NCBI GenBank assembly: GCA_018269055.1
Contig: JAFDVI010000019.1
Coordinates: 207,595 to 271,594 of the forward strand
From: Acidobacteriota bacterium
Lineage (GTDB): Bacteria; Acidobacteriota; Blastocatellia; RBC074
Length of the DNA: 64,000 nucleotides
Direction: 5' to 3'
Shown: positions 27,960 to 38,489 of the stretch, in pieces
Layout of the letters: each line of letters starts with the position of its first letter
How positions within the stretch are numbered: the first letter of the stretch is position 1
Made by a program: the position numbers and the translations under genes
Notes under the pieces: generated by a model
Database searches by the model: none
Told to the model about the DNA's origin: nothing
The model's input: the letters and a program-made list of their open reading frames with translations, nothing else

Positions 27960-29531
27960 TTAAGGTTTAATCGGAGCCGTTGGGTCTTTCAGCTTTTCTT
28001 TCTCCGCTTCCACGTCAAAGCGTTTGTAATTGCCGTAGGTGACAACCTGATTGAAGTTGAGACCTTTGACCAGCAGCACTTTGACGCCGACGTTAATGTC
28101 GGCTCGGGTCGGGAGCCAGATTTCGTTGTTGACGCGATCCTGTTCCAGCACGAACGATCCGCCTTCTTTCAGCGAAGCCAACAGCCCGCCGCCGATTTTA
28201 TACGAATCCACCAGCCGCGCTTCGACGCGGGCGACTTGTTTGTCGGCGGCGTCCACCCAGATTGCGCCAGCCATTTTGCCGAAAAACTTCTCGTAATCTT
28301 TGCGCGGTTTGTAACCCGGCAGCGGTTCAAAGTCGAACACAATCACATCGCGCCCCCGGAATCGTTCGCGGCGAGGATTGATCAGTTTCGATGCCCGCAG
28401 CACGTCGGCGATGGAAATCCGCTGGCCGTCGTCTTCGTCGGGCTGGCCGGAATTTTCCTGCGCGATTTCGCGCTCCTTCTGTGCTTTACGCGTTTTCTCG
28501 GCTTCTTTCTTTTCAATGCTGCGGATGCGTTTTTCGATGCGTTTCTGTTCGTCGGCTTCCTCGCTGGGCGAAAGCGGTTTGTCGCCTTTGGCGATCAGTC
28601 GGCGAATCCGATTGCCTTTGTAAAAAGTCAGCTCATGCGTTTCGGATTCCTTGTTTTTCATATTGCCGTCTTTGTCGAGTTCGCGGCTGACGGAAACCTG
28701 TGTGTACGTGTACTTCTCCAAAATCCGATCCACTTCGTCTTCGTTTTTGCCAACGGCTTCCAGCAAAGCAGGAATGTCCGGCAGCGGTTCGTTGGAAACT
28801 TTGGGGAACTCAAACGCCAGACGGTTAATTTGCGCGTTGTGTTTGATGGAATCGAGCTTGATTTCAAAGCTGGCTTCGCCAACGGTCAGCTTGATCGCAT
28901 AAGGTTCCATCAAATTTCCAACGGCTTTGAAGTCTGAATAATCGAAGATGCGAACTGCGTCGCCCGCCGGAATTTCTTCGCGCAGGAGCAAACCTGTCGA
29001 AGCGTCAAAGTGCATTTTGATCGTCACGTTTTTGGCCGTGACCAGCGACACGGTATTTGCCGGTTTGCCGTTGATTTGGGTTTGCCCTGTGAACACAAGC
29101 TTCGATTTGTCTTTTTTGTAATCCAGCCAGCGGCCGTTTCGGAACCGGGCTTCGGTTTGAAAATCCAGGCTGGCTTGGCCGGTCAGCGTGCGCAATCCAT
29201 TTCGCGAATCGCGCGCCCAAGCCGATTTGCCGTTAAAGCCTGTGATGAACTCCAGACCCGACAGGTCGTAGGATTCCGTGAACAGGTTGGGTTGGGATAG
29301 GGAGGCTTGATAAGCGCCAGTTGTGCCGTCTTTCAAGTTACTGATTTTGCCAATTGCCTGCCACGATTTGATTTCGCGTAAAGCCTTTTCGCCTTTGCCG
29401 TTGGTCATGGCTTTAACGGCTTGTTTGATGATTTTGTCCGGCGTCTGCGCTTCGACGCAAGTGGTCAGGGAAAACAGTACAGCCAGCAAACAGACCATTC
29501 GGGTTTGGGATGAAGTGAGAATTTGAGTCAT
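27960..29531 (-). CDS. Exported LolA-like outer-membrane lipoprotein-sorting-type protein
   Basis: 523 residues from the ATG at 29531, with AGGAG nine bases before it and a signal peptide (MVCLLAVLFSLTTCVEA). The first half has a repeated pattern typical of LolA/LppX-like half-barrels: EIKSWQAIGKI, AYQASLSQPNLFTESYD, GFNGKSAWARD and SASTGLLLREE-like strands (here DASTGLLLREEI). After a charged coiled coil (residues about 300-360) a second, related beta domain follows (FRGRDVIVFDFEPLPGYKPR, GAIWVDAADKQVARVEARL). No catalytic motif is seen. It may bind hydrophobic ligands in the periplasm. The family link is by fold pattern, not search. It stands alone, divergent from the pullulanase gene. Confidence 0.8.
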   Translation of the reverse strand: MTQILTSSQTRMVCLLAVLFSLTTCVEAQTPDKIIKQAVKAMTNGKGEKALREIKSWQAIGKISNLKDGTTGAYQASLSQPNLFTESYDLSGLEFITGFNGKSAWARDSRNGLRTLTGQASLDFQTEARFRNGRWLDYKKDKSKLVFTGQTQINGKPANTVSLVTAKNVTIKMHFDASTGLLLREEIPAGDAVRIFDYSDFKAVGNLMEPYAIKLTVGEASFEIKLDSIKHNAQINRLAFEFPKVSNEPLPDIPALLEAVGKNEDEVDRILEKYTYTQVSVSRELDKDGNMKNKESETHELTFYKGNRIRRLIAKGDKPLSPSEEADEQKRIEKRIRSIEKKEAEKTRKAQKEREIAQENSGQPDEDDGQRISIADVLRASKLINPRRERFRGRDVIVFDFEPLPGYKPRKDYEKFFGKMAGAIWVDAADKQVARVEARLVDSYKIGGGLLASLKEGGSFVLEQDRVNNEIWLPTRADINVGVKVLLVKGLNFNQVVTYGNYKRFDVEAEKEKLKDPTAPIKP

Positions 29532-29787
29532 GAATCTTGCTCCTGCTTGTATAACAGCAAACCGCGCAAAGGGAGTGTTGGAATCATCCCGGCTTACGGT
29601 AGACTTTGTCAAAAGGTTGCAAATGAATGAGTTGTTGACGCGTTGTGCGAAGAAAGAACGGCTTTGTGGGCGTAATTTGCAGATCGTGGCAGCGAGGTTC
29701 AAAAAAACGTCTCGGCTGTGGCTTGAACGCAGAGACGATTGCGACTAGGCTTTTCACTTGCTCCACCTCATCTCACAACCATAGAAC

Positions 29788-31740
29788 ATGATGAACACAG
29801 ATTCGACCGCTCGTTTAGCTCCAATTCACTACGCATCCACGCCGCCGCTTGCGCATCCGGCGGATGGAGTTGTTTCAACCCGCCCGCTTGGAGCGATTTA
29901 CACGCCTGAACAGACGACCTTTCGCGTGTGGGCGCCGACCGCCAGCGAATTGACGCTGAATTTGTATCAATCGCCAACCGGTGGCGAAGCAACACGGGTT
30001 TCCATGTCCAAGCTCGATGACGGCTGTTGGGAAGCCGACGTCAAAGGGAACCAGCTTGGCATGTACTACACCTACTCGGCTGTCGGCGAAGACCCCAGAT
30101 TCGATTCCTCGCGCGAACTGCTGGACCCTTACGCCAACGCGGTCACGAACCACGAAGGGCGGAGCATTGTTGTTCACGACGAAACTCCTGTGGCCGACCG
30201 GCCAGATTTTCCCATCTCCGAAGCAGTCATTTATGAAATGCACGTCCGCGATTTCACAATTGATCCGGATTCGGGGATTCAGCGTCGCGGCAAATATCTG
30301 GGTTTGACTGAAACCGGGTCACATTTGACCGGGCGGCTGGATGTTACAACCGGCTTGGATCATTTGGTGGAACTGGGCGTCAATGTTGTTCAACTGATGC
30401 CCATCAATGAATTTCACAACCAGAAATCCGAGGATCAATATGGTTGGGGATATGACGTGGTGCACCATTTTTCGCCGGAAGGCTGGTACGCCACCGAACG
30501 TTTTGACGCTCGTCGCATCAGCGAAGTGAAGCGGATGATTGACGCGCTGCACCGTCGCAACATTCGCGTCACGCTGGATGTGGTTTTCAATCATACGTTT
30601 GAAGCGACAGATCGTGGCCGCATTTACAGCTTCGATGGATTGGTGCCGGGCTATTACTACCGGTTGAAACAGGATGGCAGTTATTGGAACGGTTCGGGCG
30701 TCGGCAACGAATTTCGCACCGAAGCGCCGATGGTTCACCGTTACATCATTGATTGCCTGCGGCATTGGGTGAACGAATACAAAATTGACGGCTTCCGGTT
30801 CGACCTGATGGGATTGATTGATCGCGAAACGCTGCGGCTGATTGCCGAAAAGCTTCGCGCAATTGATCCGAATCTACTGATTTATGGTGAGCCGTGGGCT
30901 GGCGGTTCGACGCCGATCGAAATTACCTGGAAAGGGGCGCAGCGCAGTCAGGGATGGTCTGTATTCAATGACCATTACCGCGACGCGTTGAAAGGGAATG
31001 TGTTCAACGCGCGCGAAACCGGGTTTGCCCAATCCGGCCACCATATTCACGGAACCAAACTGGGCATTCGCGGAGCGATTGACGATTTCAGCGATTCTCC
31101 ACTGGAAGCGATCAATTACGTTGAATGCCACGATAATCACACGCTTTGGGATCGGCTGAAAATCTCCACGATTGACGATGCGCGAATCACGGACGCCGAT
31201 CGCCGCGCGATGGATAAACTTGCCGCCGTGGCGCTGTTTACCTCGCAAGGCATTCCGTTCATTCAAGCCGGGCAGGAATTCCTCAGAACCAAAGGCGGCG
31301 ACCATAACAGCTACGACAAACCGGACGCCGTGAACATGATTCGCTGGCGCGAGAAGCTGGAACATCGCGACGTGTATGAGTATTACCAGGGACTGATCGC
31401 GCTTCGCCGCGCGCACCCGCTGTTTCGGCTGGAAACTGGGGAGGACGTTCGTGAGGGCTTGCGATTTCTGGATGACCAACTCGGCTTGGCAGTGCCGCTG
31501 GGGTGCATCGCGTATTTAATTGAAGACGTTACCGGTCGGGACACGTGGTCGCGAGCTTTGGTGATTTTGAACGCCAGCCCACGTGTCGCCGAATTGAAAA
31601 TTCCACAAGGGAATTGGCAAGTATTCGGAGACAACAAGGAAGTCAGCGCCGTCGCTCTTCAATTGAAAGCGCCGCTTGTTGCAGAAGGCAAAGCGACCGC
31701 CGCGCCCAGAAGCGCGTTGATTTTAGGAGAGATCCGTTGA
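29788..31740 (+). CDS. Type I pullulanase / glycogen debranching enzyme (GH13)
   Basis: 650 residues. An N-terminal CBM48-like domain ([18 protein letters not shown]) leads into a GH13 barrel with [42 protein letters not shown], the nucleophile Asp339 in GFRFDLMG, the acid/base Glu368 in LIYGEPWAG and Asp449 in VECHDNHT. It should hydrolyse alpha-1,6 branch points of glycogen or pullulan. There is no signal peptide, so glycogen debranching in the cytoplasm is more likely than digestion outside. It stands alone, and its stop lies 13 bases from the convergent YncE-like gene. The C-terminal beta domain is present, and the length is normal for the type. Confidence 0.9.
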   Translation: MMNTDSTARLAPIHYASTPPLAHPADGVVSTRPLGAIYTPEQTTFRVWAPTASELTLNLYQSPTGGEATRVSMSKLDDGCWEADVKGNQLGMYYTYSAVGEDPRFDSSRELLDPYANAVTNHEGRSIVVHDETPVADRPDFPISEAVIYEMHVRDFTIDPDSGIQRRGKYLGLTETGSHLTGRLDVTTGLDHLVELGVNVVQLMPINEFHNQKSEDQYGWGYDVVHHFSPEGWYATERFDARRISEVKRMIDALHRRNIRVTLDVVFNHTFEATDRGRIYSFDGLVPGYYYRLKQDGSYWNGSGVGNEFRTEAPMVHRYIIDCLRHWVNEYKIDGFRFDLMGLIDRETLRLIAEKLRAIDPNLLIYGEPWAGGSTPIEITWKGAQRSQGWSVFNDHYRDALKGNVFNARETGFAQSGHHIHGTKLGIRGAIDDFSDSPLEAINYVECHDNHTLWDRLKISTIDDARITDADRRAMDKLAAVALFTSQGIPFIQAGQEFLRTKGGDHNSYDKPDAVNMIRWREKLEHRDVYEYYQGLIALRRAHPLFRLETGEDVREGLRFLDDQLGLAVPLGCIAYLIEDVTGRDTWSRALVILNASPRVAELKIPQGNWQVFGDNKEVSAVALQLKAPLVAEGKATAAPRSALILGEIR

Positions 31741-31753
31741 GTGGCTCCTGTGT

Positions 31754-32794
31754 TTATTTCCCCAAGACCAGCACCATAAAGCTGCCGGGCTTTGCCACAG
31801 GGCGTGGATTAGGCCGTTCTGTGGTTGGCGCAGGCGGAGGCCCGAACTCAGCCGTCGAGAGGTACAACCGGTGCGTTTGCAGATCAACGGTCATTGTTCG
31901 CGCGCCCGGTTGAGTCTTGATAGTCTCAGCGGCGAATTTTCCCGGCGCAATTTCGTGCACAACGGTGAGCGTGCCATCGCCACCATTGGAACTAAAGGCG
32001 AAACCTGTGCCCGGATCAAACGCCGCCCCATCCGTTCCGGCACCGATGGGGATTTCGGCGATGACCTTGCCGTTGTCTGCATTCATCACGATCATCTTTT
32101 TGTTCTCGCAAACCGAAAACAGGCGGCGCTTTTTGGCATCCATGGCCAGGCCGCTCGGCCCTTCGCCCGGCGAAAGCGACCAGCGTGCTTTGATTGTCAA
32201 TTCCTTGGCGTCAATCACGGCAATTTCGTTTTTGTCATCGAGATTGACGAAAACCGTGCCTTTTCCGTCTGTCACGGCAAACTCTGGTCGTCCACCGAGC
32301 AAGACGGTTTTGATGACTTCGCCTTTGGCTGCATCAATCACCGTCGTGCTGGCTTCGGCGGAGGCTCGAACGCGGTTAAACGCGAAAACGCGTTTCGTTA
32401 GAGGTTCGTACATGATCGCATCCGGGTTGCCGCCGGTTTTGGCGCTGCCAATGATCGCCAGCGTTTTCAAATCGAAAATCGTCACTGTCGCGTCACGGCC
32501 ATTGCTGGTGAAACCACGACCGAGATCGTGAGCGATCGCAATGCCGTGAATGCCATTTGTGTTTGGAATTTCCCCGACCACTTTGCCGGTTTCGACATCA
32601 ACGACAACGACTTTGATCGAGTGCGAAACGTAAAGCCTGCGCGCTTCGGGGTCTACTGCTAGATAATCCCAGCCCCCTTCGCCGCCGAGTGTGATTTTGT
32701 TGATGATATGGTAGCCGGATTGAGCCTGCGATGAACCGAATGCTGCACAGAGCAGCAGTGATGCTGCCAAAAAGCCAGACTTGCGGGTTTTCAT
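31754..32794 (-). CDS. Exported YncE-like beta-propeller protein
   Basis: 346 residues with a signal peptide (SGFLAASLLLCAAFGSSQAQ). Repeats of the YVTN/NHL kind build a propeller: DYLAVDPEARRLYVSHS, KVVVVDVETGKVVGEIPN, GIHGIAIAHDLGRGFTSNG, ATVTIFDLKTLAIIG and MIVMNADNGKVIAEIPIG. Such proteins are periplasmic; in E. coli YncE lies next to the TonB receptor YncD. Here the gene follows a TonB-dependent receptor by 17 bases, the same pairing. The ligand is unknown. It ends with a Pro-rich stretch and a short hydrophobic tail (PGSFMVLVLGK). Confidence 0.85.
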   Translation of the reverse strand: MKTRKSGFLAASLLLCAAFGSSQAQSGYHIINKITLGGEGGWDYLAVDPEARRLYVSHSIKVVVVDVETGKVVGEIPNTNGIHGIAIAHDLGRGFTSNGRDATVTIFDLKTLAIIGSAKTGGNPDAIMYEPLTKRVFAFNRVRASAEASTTVIDAAKGEVIKTVLLGGRPEFAVTDGKGTVFVNLDDKNEIAVIDAKELTIKARWSLSPGEGPSGLAMDAKKRRLFSVCENKKMIVMNADNGKVIAEIPIGAGTDGAAFDPGTGFAFSSNGGDGTLTVVHEIAPGKFAAETIKTQPGARTMTVDLQTHRLYLSTAEFGPPPAPTTERPNPRPVAKPGSFMVLVLGK

Positions 32795-32811
32795 GATGTT
32801 TCCTCCGAAAG

Positions 32812-35376
32812 TTAAAACGTGAATCGTAAGGCGAACTGCAGCCGCCGCGGTGGGCGTGCGGCTACAGCTTGACCAAAAAACGGAGAGTTCTGGTTCCCAA
32901 TAAATCCCACATAATTGACGCGGTTGAACACGTTAAACGCATCGGCATGTAGGCTTAGCGACGGCCCATCCTCTTTCTTTGCTTTAGATAAGTGGAACTC
33001 CCGTGACCAGCGCAGGTCGAATTGTGCGTATCCAGGCCCTTGCAGTGTGTTGCGGCCGATGCCCGTTGGACGATCCAGCGCGAAGCTGTCGTGATTGTCG
33101 TCGCGTCCGGTTGTCAGCGTATAGGGCGCTCCTGTGTTCAACGTAAGTGCCATTCCCAGGTTGAAATAATCGTGCGCCTTGAAGACGCCCGTCATGACGA
33201 ACCGATGGCGCTGATCGAAATCGGCACGCGCCCATTCACTACGTAAATCGTAGCTATTGGCCGGAAACGCTGCCACACCACTGGTGTCATTTCGTGCTCG
33301 TCCGAGCGCATATTGGATGATGCCATTGAAATGTTTGGAGAGTGTGCCGCGCAGTGCGATTTCGAGAGAGTGGCTGGTCGAACGCGCTGAAGATTCGATC
33401 TGACGAATCACCGTAAAGTTTGAATCAGGCCGCACAGCGAAAAGCGGCGGCGGAGGCGCGTTAATATCGCGCGAGCGGAAAAGGTCAATGCCGCGTGTCC
33501 CGACGTAGTTGACCGCCAGCGTCAGTTTCGGTTGCAGTTGTCGTTCAAGGCCCAGACCGAATTGCAGAGAATAAGGGATGACAATTTCTGGAGAAAACCG
33601 CACCACGCTCACCGGTTGCGCGGATAGAGATTGCCCGTTTGCCAGCGGATTTGGAAAGCCTGGATTGGCAAGCACGTATCGGCGCAATCGCTGTCCGTCA
33701 AATCGCAAGATGTCTGAAATGGGTTGTGGCCCGCTGCGGTCGTAAAAGACGCCCACTCCTCCGCGCACTACCGTTTTGCGCGCTTTACCGGGCGCAAAGG
33801 CAAACCCAAAGCGCGGCGCAATGTTGTTGTGATCGCCAAAATAGTTTTGCCAGTCGTAGCGCAAGCCTATCGCAATGTTCAGCGAGGGCCTCACACGGAT
33901 TTCATCCTGTACGAATGCGCCTGCCACCACTTCCCAGAAATGCAGATCAGTTTGGCCTTGTTGTTGAATGAAGTTGTATGGCCGGCTCTGTTGGTAATCA
34001 GCCAGCGAGGCAAAGAAGAATGTGCCAAGTTGATTCGTGCGGTCAAAAATGCCGCGTCGGCTGAAATCAGGAATCTGCACTCCGCCTTTGACGAAATGCT
34101 TGCCTTCGGAATACGAAAGCACTTCGTTCCAAGTCCAATGTTCTTCCGTACGTGTGAAATCGGCCTGGGCACCGCCACTGGTGAAAGCTTCCTGTACGAC
34201 CACACGCGGAGCATTATTCACGCTGACAACTGGAGCACGATATTTACCGAGTAGGAAATTGACTTGGTGAACCAGCTTCGGCGAAAGGATCGAGTTGACG
34301 TTCACTCGCACTTCATCTTCGCGAAACAAGGAATTCGTCGCGACTTCAGGCAGGTTGAAACCGCCAATGCCTTGATTGCGAGCGTTGCGTCCCTCAAACG
34401 AATAATGAACGGAAGCCGTTGTTTTATCACTCATTTGCCGTGTCAGCCGTAGGGCAAATTCGGTATCGGATGCTGGCGCAGGCGAATTTTGCCGCAAATC
34501 TCCGCCTGGCGTCCGAGCGAAGATAACGGCTTGCTGATCTTGTTCGTCGCGTTCGGCGCTGATCAGGAATGAAAAGGGGCGTTTTTTGTTTTTACTGACC
34601 GGCCCGGTCAGATTGCCTTCATACATCCGCCGCTGTTCGGGCGCGCGAGTCGCCGCAAACGGATCGCGCGCGTTCAAATGGGCGTCGCGGAACGTCCAGT
34701 TGAACTCTCCGTGATATTGCGGCGTGCCGGGTTTCGTTGTGACTTCAATTCGGCCACGTCCTGGCCGCGAGTATTCGGCGGAATATGGATTGTTATTGAT
34801 CTTAATTTCCTGAATTGCCGAAGCCGTGACACCCGCTTTATTGACTTCCATCCCATCCACAATCAGGGTCACTCCGCCAGTGCCGATGGCACCTGCATCC
34901 AGAAAGCGCGAAGCCATTGCAATCACATCCTGGTCGAATGAAGGCAGGCTTTTCAGCAATTGCCGGTCAATCGCTACGGTATCCTGGTTATTGCCTGTGT
35001 CGGTGTTAACTTGTGTCGTGGAGGCTTCGATCGTGACATCTTGTTGCAATTCAGCGACGGAGAGCACAATGCGGAACGGCGGAAGCGGCTTGGCACCAAT
35101 GTTTACGGGTTTGGTGATTGTCTGAAAGCCTTCGCGTTCAACTTTAAGCTCATAATCGCCCACCTCGACTTTTTCGAAGCGAAATGTGCCATTCGCCTCA
35201 GTGATTGTGTAATGAGTGCGTTGGTTGATGATCTGGCGCAGCGTCACACGTGCTTTGGGCAACGCAGCATCATTTTGATCGAGTACCAACCCAGTAATCG
35301 AATGCGCAGTCTGGGCCGGTGTAATCAACACTGTGAGTACTAAAACCAAACTTAAATGCAACAAGCGATACAGCAT
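32812..35376 (-). CDS. TonB-dependent receptor with carboxypeptidase-regulatory-like domain
   Basis: 854 residues from the ATG at 35376; the frame is open further upstream but that part is antisense-like overlap of the RND gene. A signal peptide (LLHLSLVLVLTVLITPAQT) is followed by an Ig-like carboxypeptidase-regulatory domain (GLVLDQNDAALPKARVTLRQ, FRFEKVEVGDYELKVEREGF), a plug (SFDQDVIAMASRFLDAGAIG, NPYSAEYSRPGRGRIEVTTK) and a 22-strand-type barrel ending LQFALRFTF with the usual terminal Phe. It should take up a large ligand across the outer membrane using TonB energy. The TonB genes at 52.7 kb could serve it. Substrate unknown. It is 23 bases after the RND pump gene and probably shares its transcript. 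Confidence 0.9.
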   Translation of the reverse strand: MLYRLLHLSLVLVLTVLITPAQTAHSITGLVLDQNDAALPKARVTLRQIINQRTHYTITEANGTFRFEKVEVGDYELKVEREGFQTITKPVNIGAKPLPPFRIVLSVAELQQDVTIEASTTQVNTDTGNNQDTVAIDRQLLKSLPSFDQDVIAMASRFLDAGAIGTGGVTLIVDGMEVNKAGVTASAIQEIKINNNPYSAEYSRPGRGRIEVTTKPGTPQYHGEFNWTFRDAHLNARDPFAATRAPEQRRMYEGNLTGPVSKNKKRPFSFLISAERDEQDQQAVIFARTPGGDLRQNSPAPASDTEFALRLTRQMSDKTTASVHYSFEGRNARNQGIGGFNLPEVATNSLFREDEVRVNVNSILSPKLVHQVNFLLGKYRAPVVSVNNAPRVVVQEAFTSGGAQADFTRTEEHWTWNEVLSYSEGKHFVKGGVQIPDFSRRGIFDRTNQLGTFFFASLADYQQSRPYNFIQQQGQTDLHFWEVVAGAFVQDEIRVRPSLNIAIGLRYDWQNYFGDHNNIAPRFGFAFAPGKARKTVVRGGVGVFYDRSGPQPISDILRFDGQRLRRYVLANPGFPNPLANGQSLSAQPVSVVRFSPEIVIPYSLQFGLGLERQLQPKLTLAVNYVGTRGIDLFRSRDINAPPPPLFAVRPDSNFTVIRQIESSARSTSHSLEIALRGTLSKHFNGIIQYALGRARNDTSGVAAFPANSYDLRSEWARADFDQRHRFVMTGVFKAHDYFNLGMALTLNTGAPYTLTTGRDDNHDSFALDRPTGIGRNTLQGPGYAQFDLRWSREFHLSKAKKEDGPSLSLHADAFNVFNRVNYVGFIGNQNSPFFGQAVAARPPRRLQFALRFTF

Positions 35377-35399
35377 AAATGTCTTGTCGGAAGCGAAAA

Positions 35400-38300
35400 T
35401 CAAAGCCCTCTTTTGCGCAGCAAGTAGAAGATTACCGGCGTCACCAACAACGATAAAACCATCGAAACCGTCACCCCTCCGATCACGGCAATGGCCAGTG
35501 GTTGCAGCAATTGCGATCCGGAACCAATGCCGGCAGCCAGCGGCAACATGCCAAAGATCGTCGCCAGGGCGGTCATCAAGATCGGACGCAAACGCCGCCG
35601 CGCCGCCTGATAAATCGCCTCGCCAAGTTCCAGTCCCTGACCGGTAAAGTGCTGCTCGGAATCCAGCATCAGGATTCCGTTTTTGTGGACGATGCCGACC
35701 ACCATGATTGCGCCCATAAACGAGGAAATGTTCAGCGTTTGGCCGGTCAGCCACAACGCCAGCAATGCTCCGAAGCCGCACAGAATGGTCGCTATCAAAA
35801 TGGCAATCGGATGAGAAAACGAGCGAAACTCAAACACCAGAATGATGAAAATCAGCAGGATCGAACCCAGCAGCACCATCGTCAATCCGCGAAAGGATTC
35901 CTGCTGGATTTGGTACAACCCGCCAAACTGGATTTCAGTGCCGGGCGGGAGATTGACCTCTTTGAACAATCGGCTTCTGATTTCGTCCACCGCCGAAACC
36001 AGATCGCGGCCTTCGAGTTGCGCTGTGACCGAAGAAAAGTTGCGGAGATTATCGCGCCGGATTTCATAGCTGGTTTCTTCGGTTTCTTCGTCGGTGATGG
36101 AAGACAGTTGGACGGTTTGGCCGGTCGGCGAAGTCAGCAGCAAATCTTTAAGCTGTTTGTTGCTGGAACGATATTCCGCCGGATACCGCACGCGAATTGG
36201 AATCAGCCGATTGTCGCGGATGACGTTCGAGGCAACTTCGCCGTCCATCATTGCCGATTGCAAATCCAGCACGTCCTGGGCGCTGAATCCCGCCAACGCA
36301 GCCTTTTCCGGGTTCACGCGAAAGTTGTGCGACGGGCCAATGGCTGTGGTTCGGTCTTCGATGTCCACCACGCCTCTCACCTTCGGCAGCCATTCGGCGA
36401 TTTGCGCTGAGACTTCTTTGTAAACTTTGTCGTCAGGATGAAAAACCTTGATTTCAATCGGCTGGGGAGTTTGCGCCAGATCGCCGATCATATCTTCGAT
36501 GATGTGAATGAACTCGAATTCCAGCACCGGTTCGCTTTCTTTGATTTGATCGCGCAATTCTTCGATGACCTCTTCGGACGAACGGTGCCGGTCACGTTTC
36601 AGTCGGACCAGAAAATCGCCCGTGTTCGGTTCGGTAATCAACGGCCCGAGTTCCGCGCCGGTGCGCCGCGAATAGCCTGCGACTTCGGGCGCTTCCTTGA
36701 GGAATTCTTCCACGTGGCGCAACACGCGGTCGGTTTCCTCCAGCGACGTTCCGGGCGGCATCAGGTAATCCAACACGAACGCGCCTTCATCCACTTCTGG
36801 CAGGAACCCGCTGCCCAGCCGGAAATACAACAACACCGAAACTGCCAGAACTGCCAGGGAAGCCAGAACCATCAACCGCGCGTGCGCCAGCGACCAACGC
36901 AGAGATCGTTCATACTTCGCGGTTAGCCAGCGCATGATGCGTCCTTCGCCAGCCTGCTCGGCTTCTTCCAGACTAACGACAGTGCCAGCGGCAGTGGCCT
37001 GATCACTGATGCGAGATTTGAAAAAGAGTCGCGCCAGCACGGGCGTTAGGAAAATTGCCAAAAACAACGACGCCAGCAACGCCGTCACCAGCGCCAGCGC
37101 CAGCGCGCGAAAGAAAATCGCCGTGATGCCGCCCAGGAAGATCAACGGCACAAACACGACAATCGGCGTCAGCGTGGAGCCAATCAACGCGGGTGTCAGT
37201 TCCCGTATGGCGCTGACTGAAGCTTCGCGCGGCGTTTGGCCGAGCGATAAATGGACGACGATGTTTTCCACCATGACGATGGCGTCATCAATCACTACGC
37301 CGATGCAGGCCGCAATGCCACCGAGCGTCATCACATTGAAGCTCATGTTGAAGAGCTTCATAAATACAATGGCGATCAACACGGCGATCGGAATGACCAA
37401 CCCGGCGACCAACGTCGTCCGCCAGCTTTTCAAAAAAGCGATCAGCACTACAATTGCAAGTCCCAAGCCGATCAAAATGCTGTCGGTCACGCTGCTGATC
37501 GAATCGCGGACGTTGAACGACTGGTCGTAGAAAATGCCGAGTTGAATGTCTGACGGCAGAGTTTTGCGAATCTCGCCCAGTTCGTGGTTGACCGCATCGG
37601 CGGTTGCCACGACGTTTCCATCGGGCTGGGAATGTACGTTGATCAGCGTAGCGGGACGCCCATCCGCCGTGACGACAACGTAATAAGGCCGCTCTCCGTT
37701 GACGACACGCGCCAGGTTTTTGACGTATACCGGTGTGCCTTTGACGACATCCACTACGACGTCTTCGATTTGCTCTTTGGTTTTAAGCTGCCCCGTAACA
37801 GTGGTCAGGTACAGTTTGTAATTTTCCTGCACCAGTCCGGCTGCGCCGATCAAATTGGTTTTGCGGATGGCGTCGGCGACTTTGGTCAGCGGAATACCGT
37901 AACTATTCAGCTTTTCCGGCTCGACCAGTACGTGATATTCGGGCGGCTTGCCTCCTGTGATGCGCGCTTCGGCAACGCCCGGCAGCCGAAACAAACGCGG
38001 CGCGATCTGGTTATAAGCCAGATCGTACAATTCCGCCTGTGACCGTTTGGGCGAAGTCAGGCTGAATCCCAGCATCGGAAAGGCAAAAAAAGTCAGGCGG
38101 TTGATATCAAAACGCGCGTCGGGCGGCAGCGTAGGTTCAATTTGCGCGATTTTGCCCTGCATCAAATGCAGCGCGTTCAGAATGTCCACGTCCCAACGAA
38201 AAATGACGCTGATTTCCGACGAACCTCGCCCGGTGACGGAGCGGACATCGGTGATACCGGGCACGCTGCGGATGGCTTCTTCCAGCGGACGCGTGACGGT

Positions 38301-38489
38301 CAACATCTGCACGTCAACGGGTTGAATGCCGTTGTCCACCAGAATGACGATGCGCGGAAAGTTGGTTTCCGGGAACAGTGCAATGGGCAACTGAAACAAA
38401 AACACCAGACCGGCCAGCGCGAAGCTGAGAAAAATCAACACCAACGCCCGCCCGTGCGCGTCCACGAATTCGGCGATGCGCGAGGTCAT
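35400..38489 (-). CDS. RND-family efflux transporter
   Basis: 1029 residues, full length for the family. Twelve membrane helices in the usual order; the proton-relay Asp pair is in GVVIDDAIVMVENI (TM4), and other hallmarks are LPIALFPETNFPRIVI at the start, VPGITDVRSVTGRGSSEI, QIAPRLFRLPGVAEA and SFMGAIMVVGIVHKNGILML late. It pumps drugs, metals or other small molecules from periplasm or cytoplasm through TolC using proton flow. No Met-rich copper triad was noted, so a drug or other organic substrate is as likely as a metal. Its start overlaps the adaptor gene by 4 bases and its end precedes the TonB receptor by 23. Confidence 0.92.
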   Translation of the reverse strand: MTSRIAEFVDAHGRALVLIFLSFALAGLVFLFQLPIALFPETNFPRIVILVDNGIQPVDVQMLTVTRPLEEAIRSVPGITDVRSVTGRGSSEISVIFRWDVDILNALHLMQGKIAQIEPTLPPDARFDINRLTFFAFPMLGFSLTSPKRSQAELYDLAYNQIAPRLFRLPGVAEARITGGKPPEYHVLVEPEKLNSYGIPLTKVADAIRKTNLIGAAGLVQENYKLYLTTVTGQLKTKEQIEDVVVDVVKGTPVYVKNLARVVNGERPYYVVVTADGRPATLINVHSQPDGNVVATADAVNHELGEIRKTLPSDIQLGIFYDQSFNVRDSISSVTDSILIGLGLAIVVLIAFLKSWRTTLVAGLVIPIAVLIAIVFMKLFNMSFNVMTLGGIAACIGVVIDDAIVMVENIVVHLSLGQTPREASVSAIRELTPALIGSTLTPIVVFVPLIFLGGITAIFFRALALALVTALLASLFLAIFLTPVLARLFFKSRISDQATAAGTVVSLEEAEQAGEGRIMRWLTAKYERSLRWSLAHARLMVLASLAVLAVSVLLYFRLGSGFLPEVDEGAFVLDYLMPPGTSLEETDRVLRHVEEFLKEAPEVAGYSRRTGAELGPLITEPNTGDFLVRLKRDRHRSSEEVIEELRDQIKESEPVLEFEFIHIIEDMIGDLAQTPQPIEIKVFHPDDKVYKEVSAQIAEWLPKVRGVVDIEDRTTAIGPSHNFRVNPEKAALAGFSAQDVLDLQSAMMDGEVASNVIRDNRLIPIRVRYPAEYRSSNKQLKDLLLTSPTGQTVQLSSITDEETEETSYEIRRDNLRNFSSVTAQLEGRDLVSAVDEIRSRLFKEVNLPPGTEIQFGGLYQIQQESFRGLTMVLLGSILLIFIILVFEFRSFSHPIAILIATILCGFGALLALWLTGQTLNISSFMGAIMVVGIVHKNGILMLDSEQHFTGQGLELGEAIYQAARRRLRPILMTALATIFGMLPLAAGIGSGSQLLQPLAIAVIGGVTVSMVLSLLVTPVIFYLLRKRGL

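Noticed and set aside
27888..28937. 349-codon plus-strand open frame
   Set aside because: It lies opposite the LolA-like gene on the minus strand, has a Phe-rich, shadow-like composition, and lacks a signal or domain.
35377..35781. Upstream extension of the TonB receptor frame
   Set aside because: It overlaps the RND gene in a different frame and places a Gly/Arg-rich stretch before the signal peptide.
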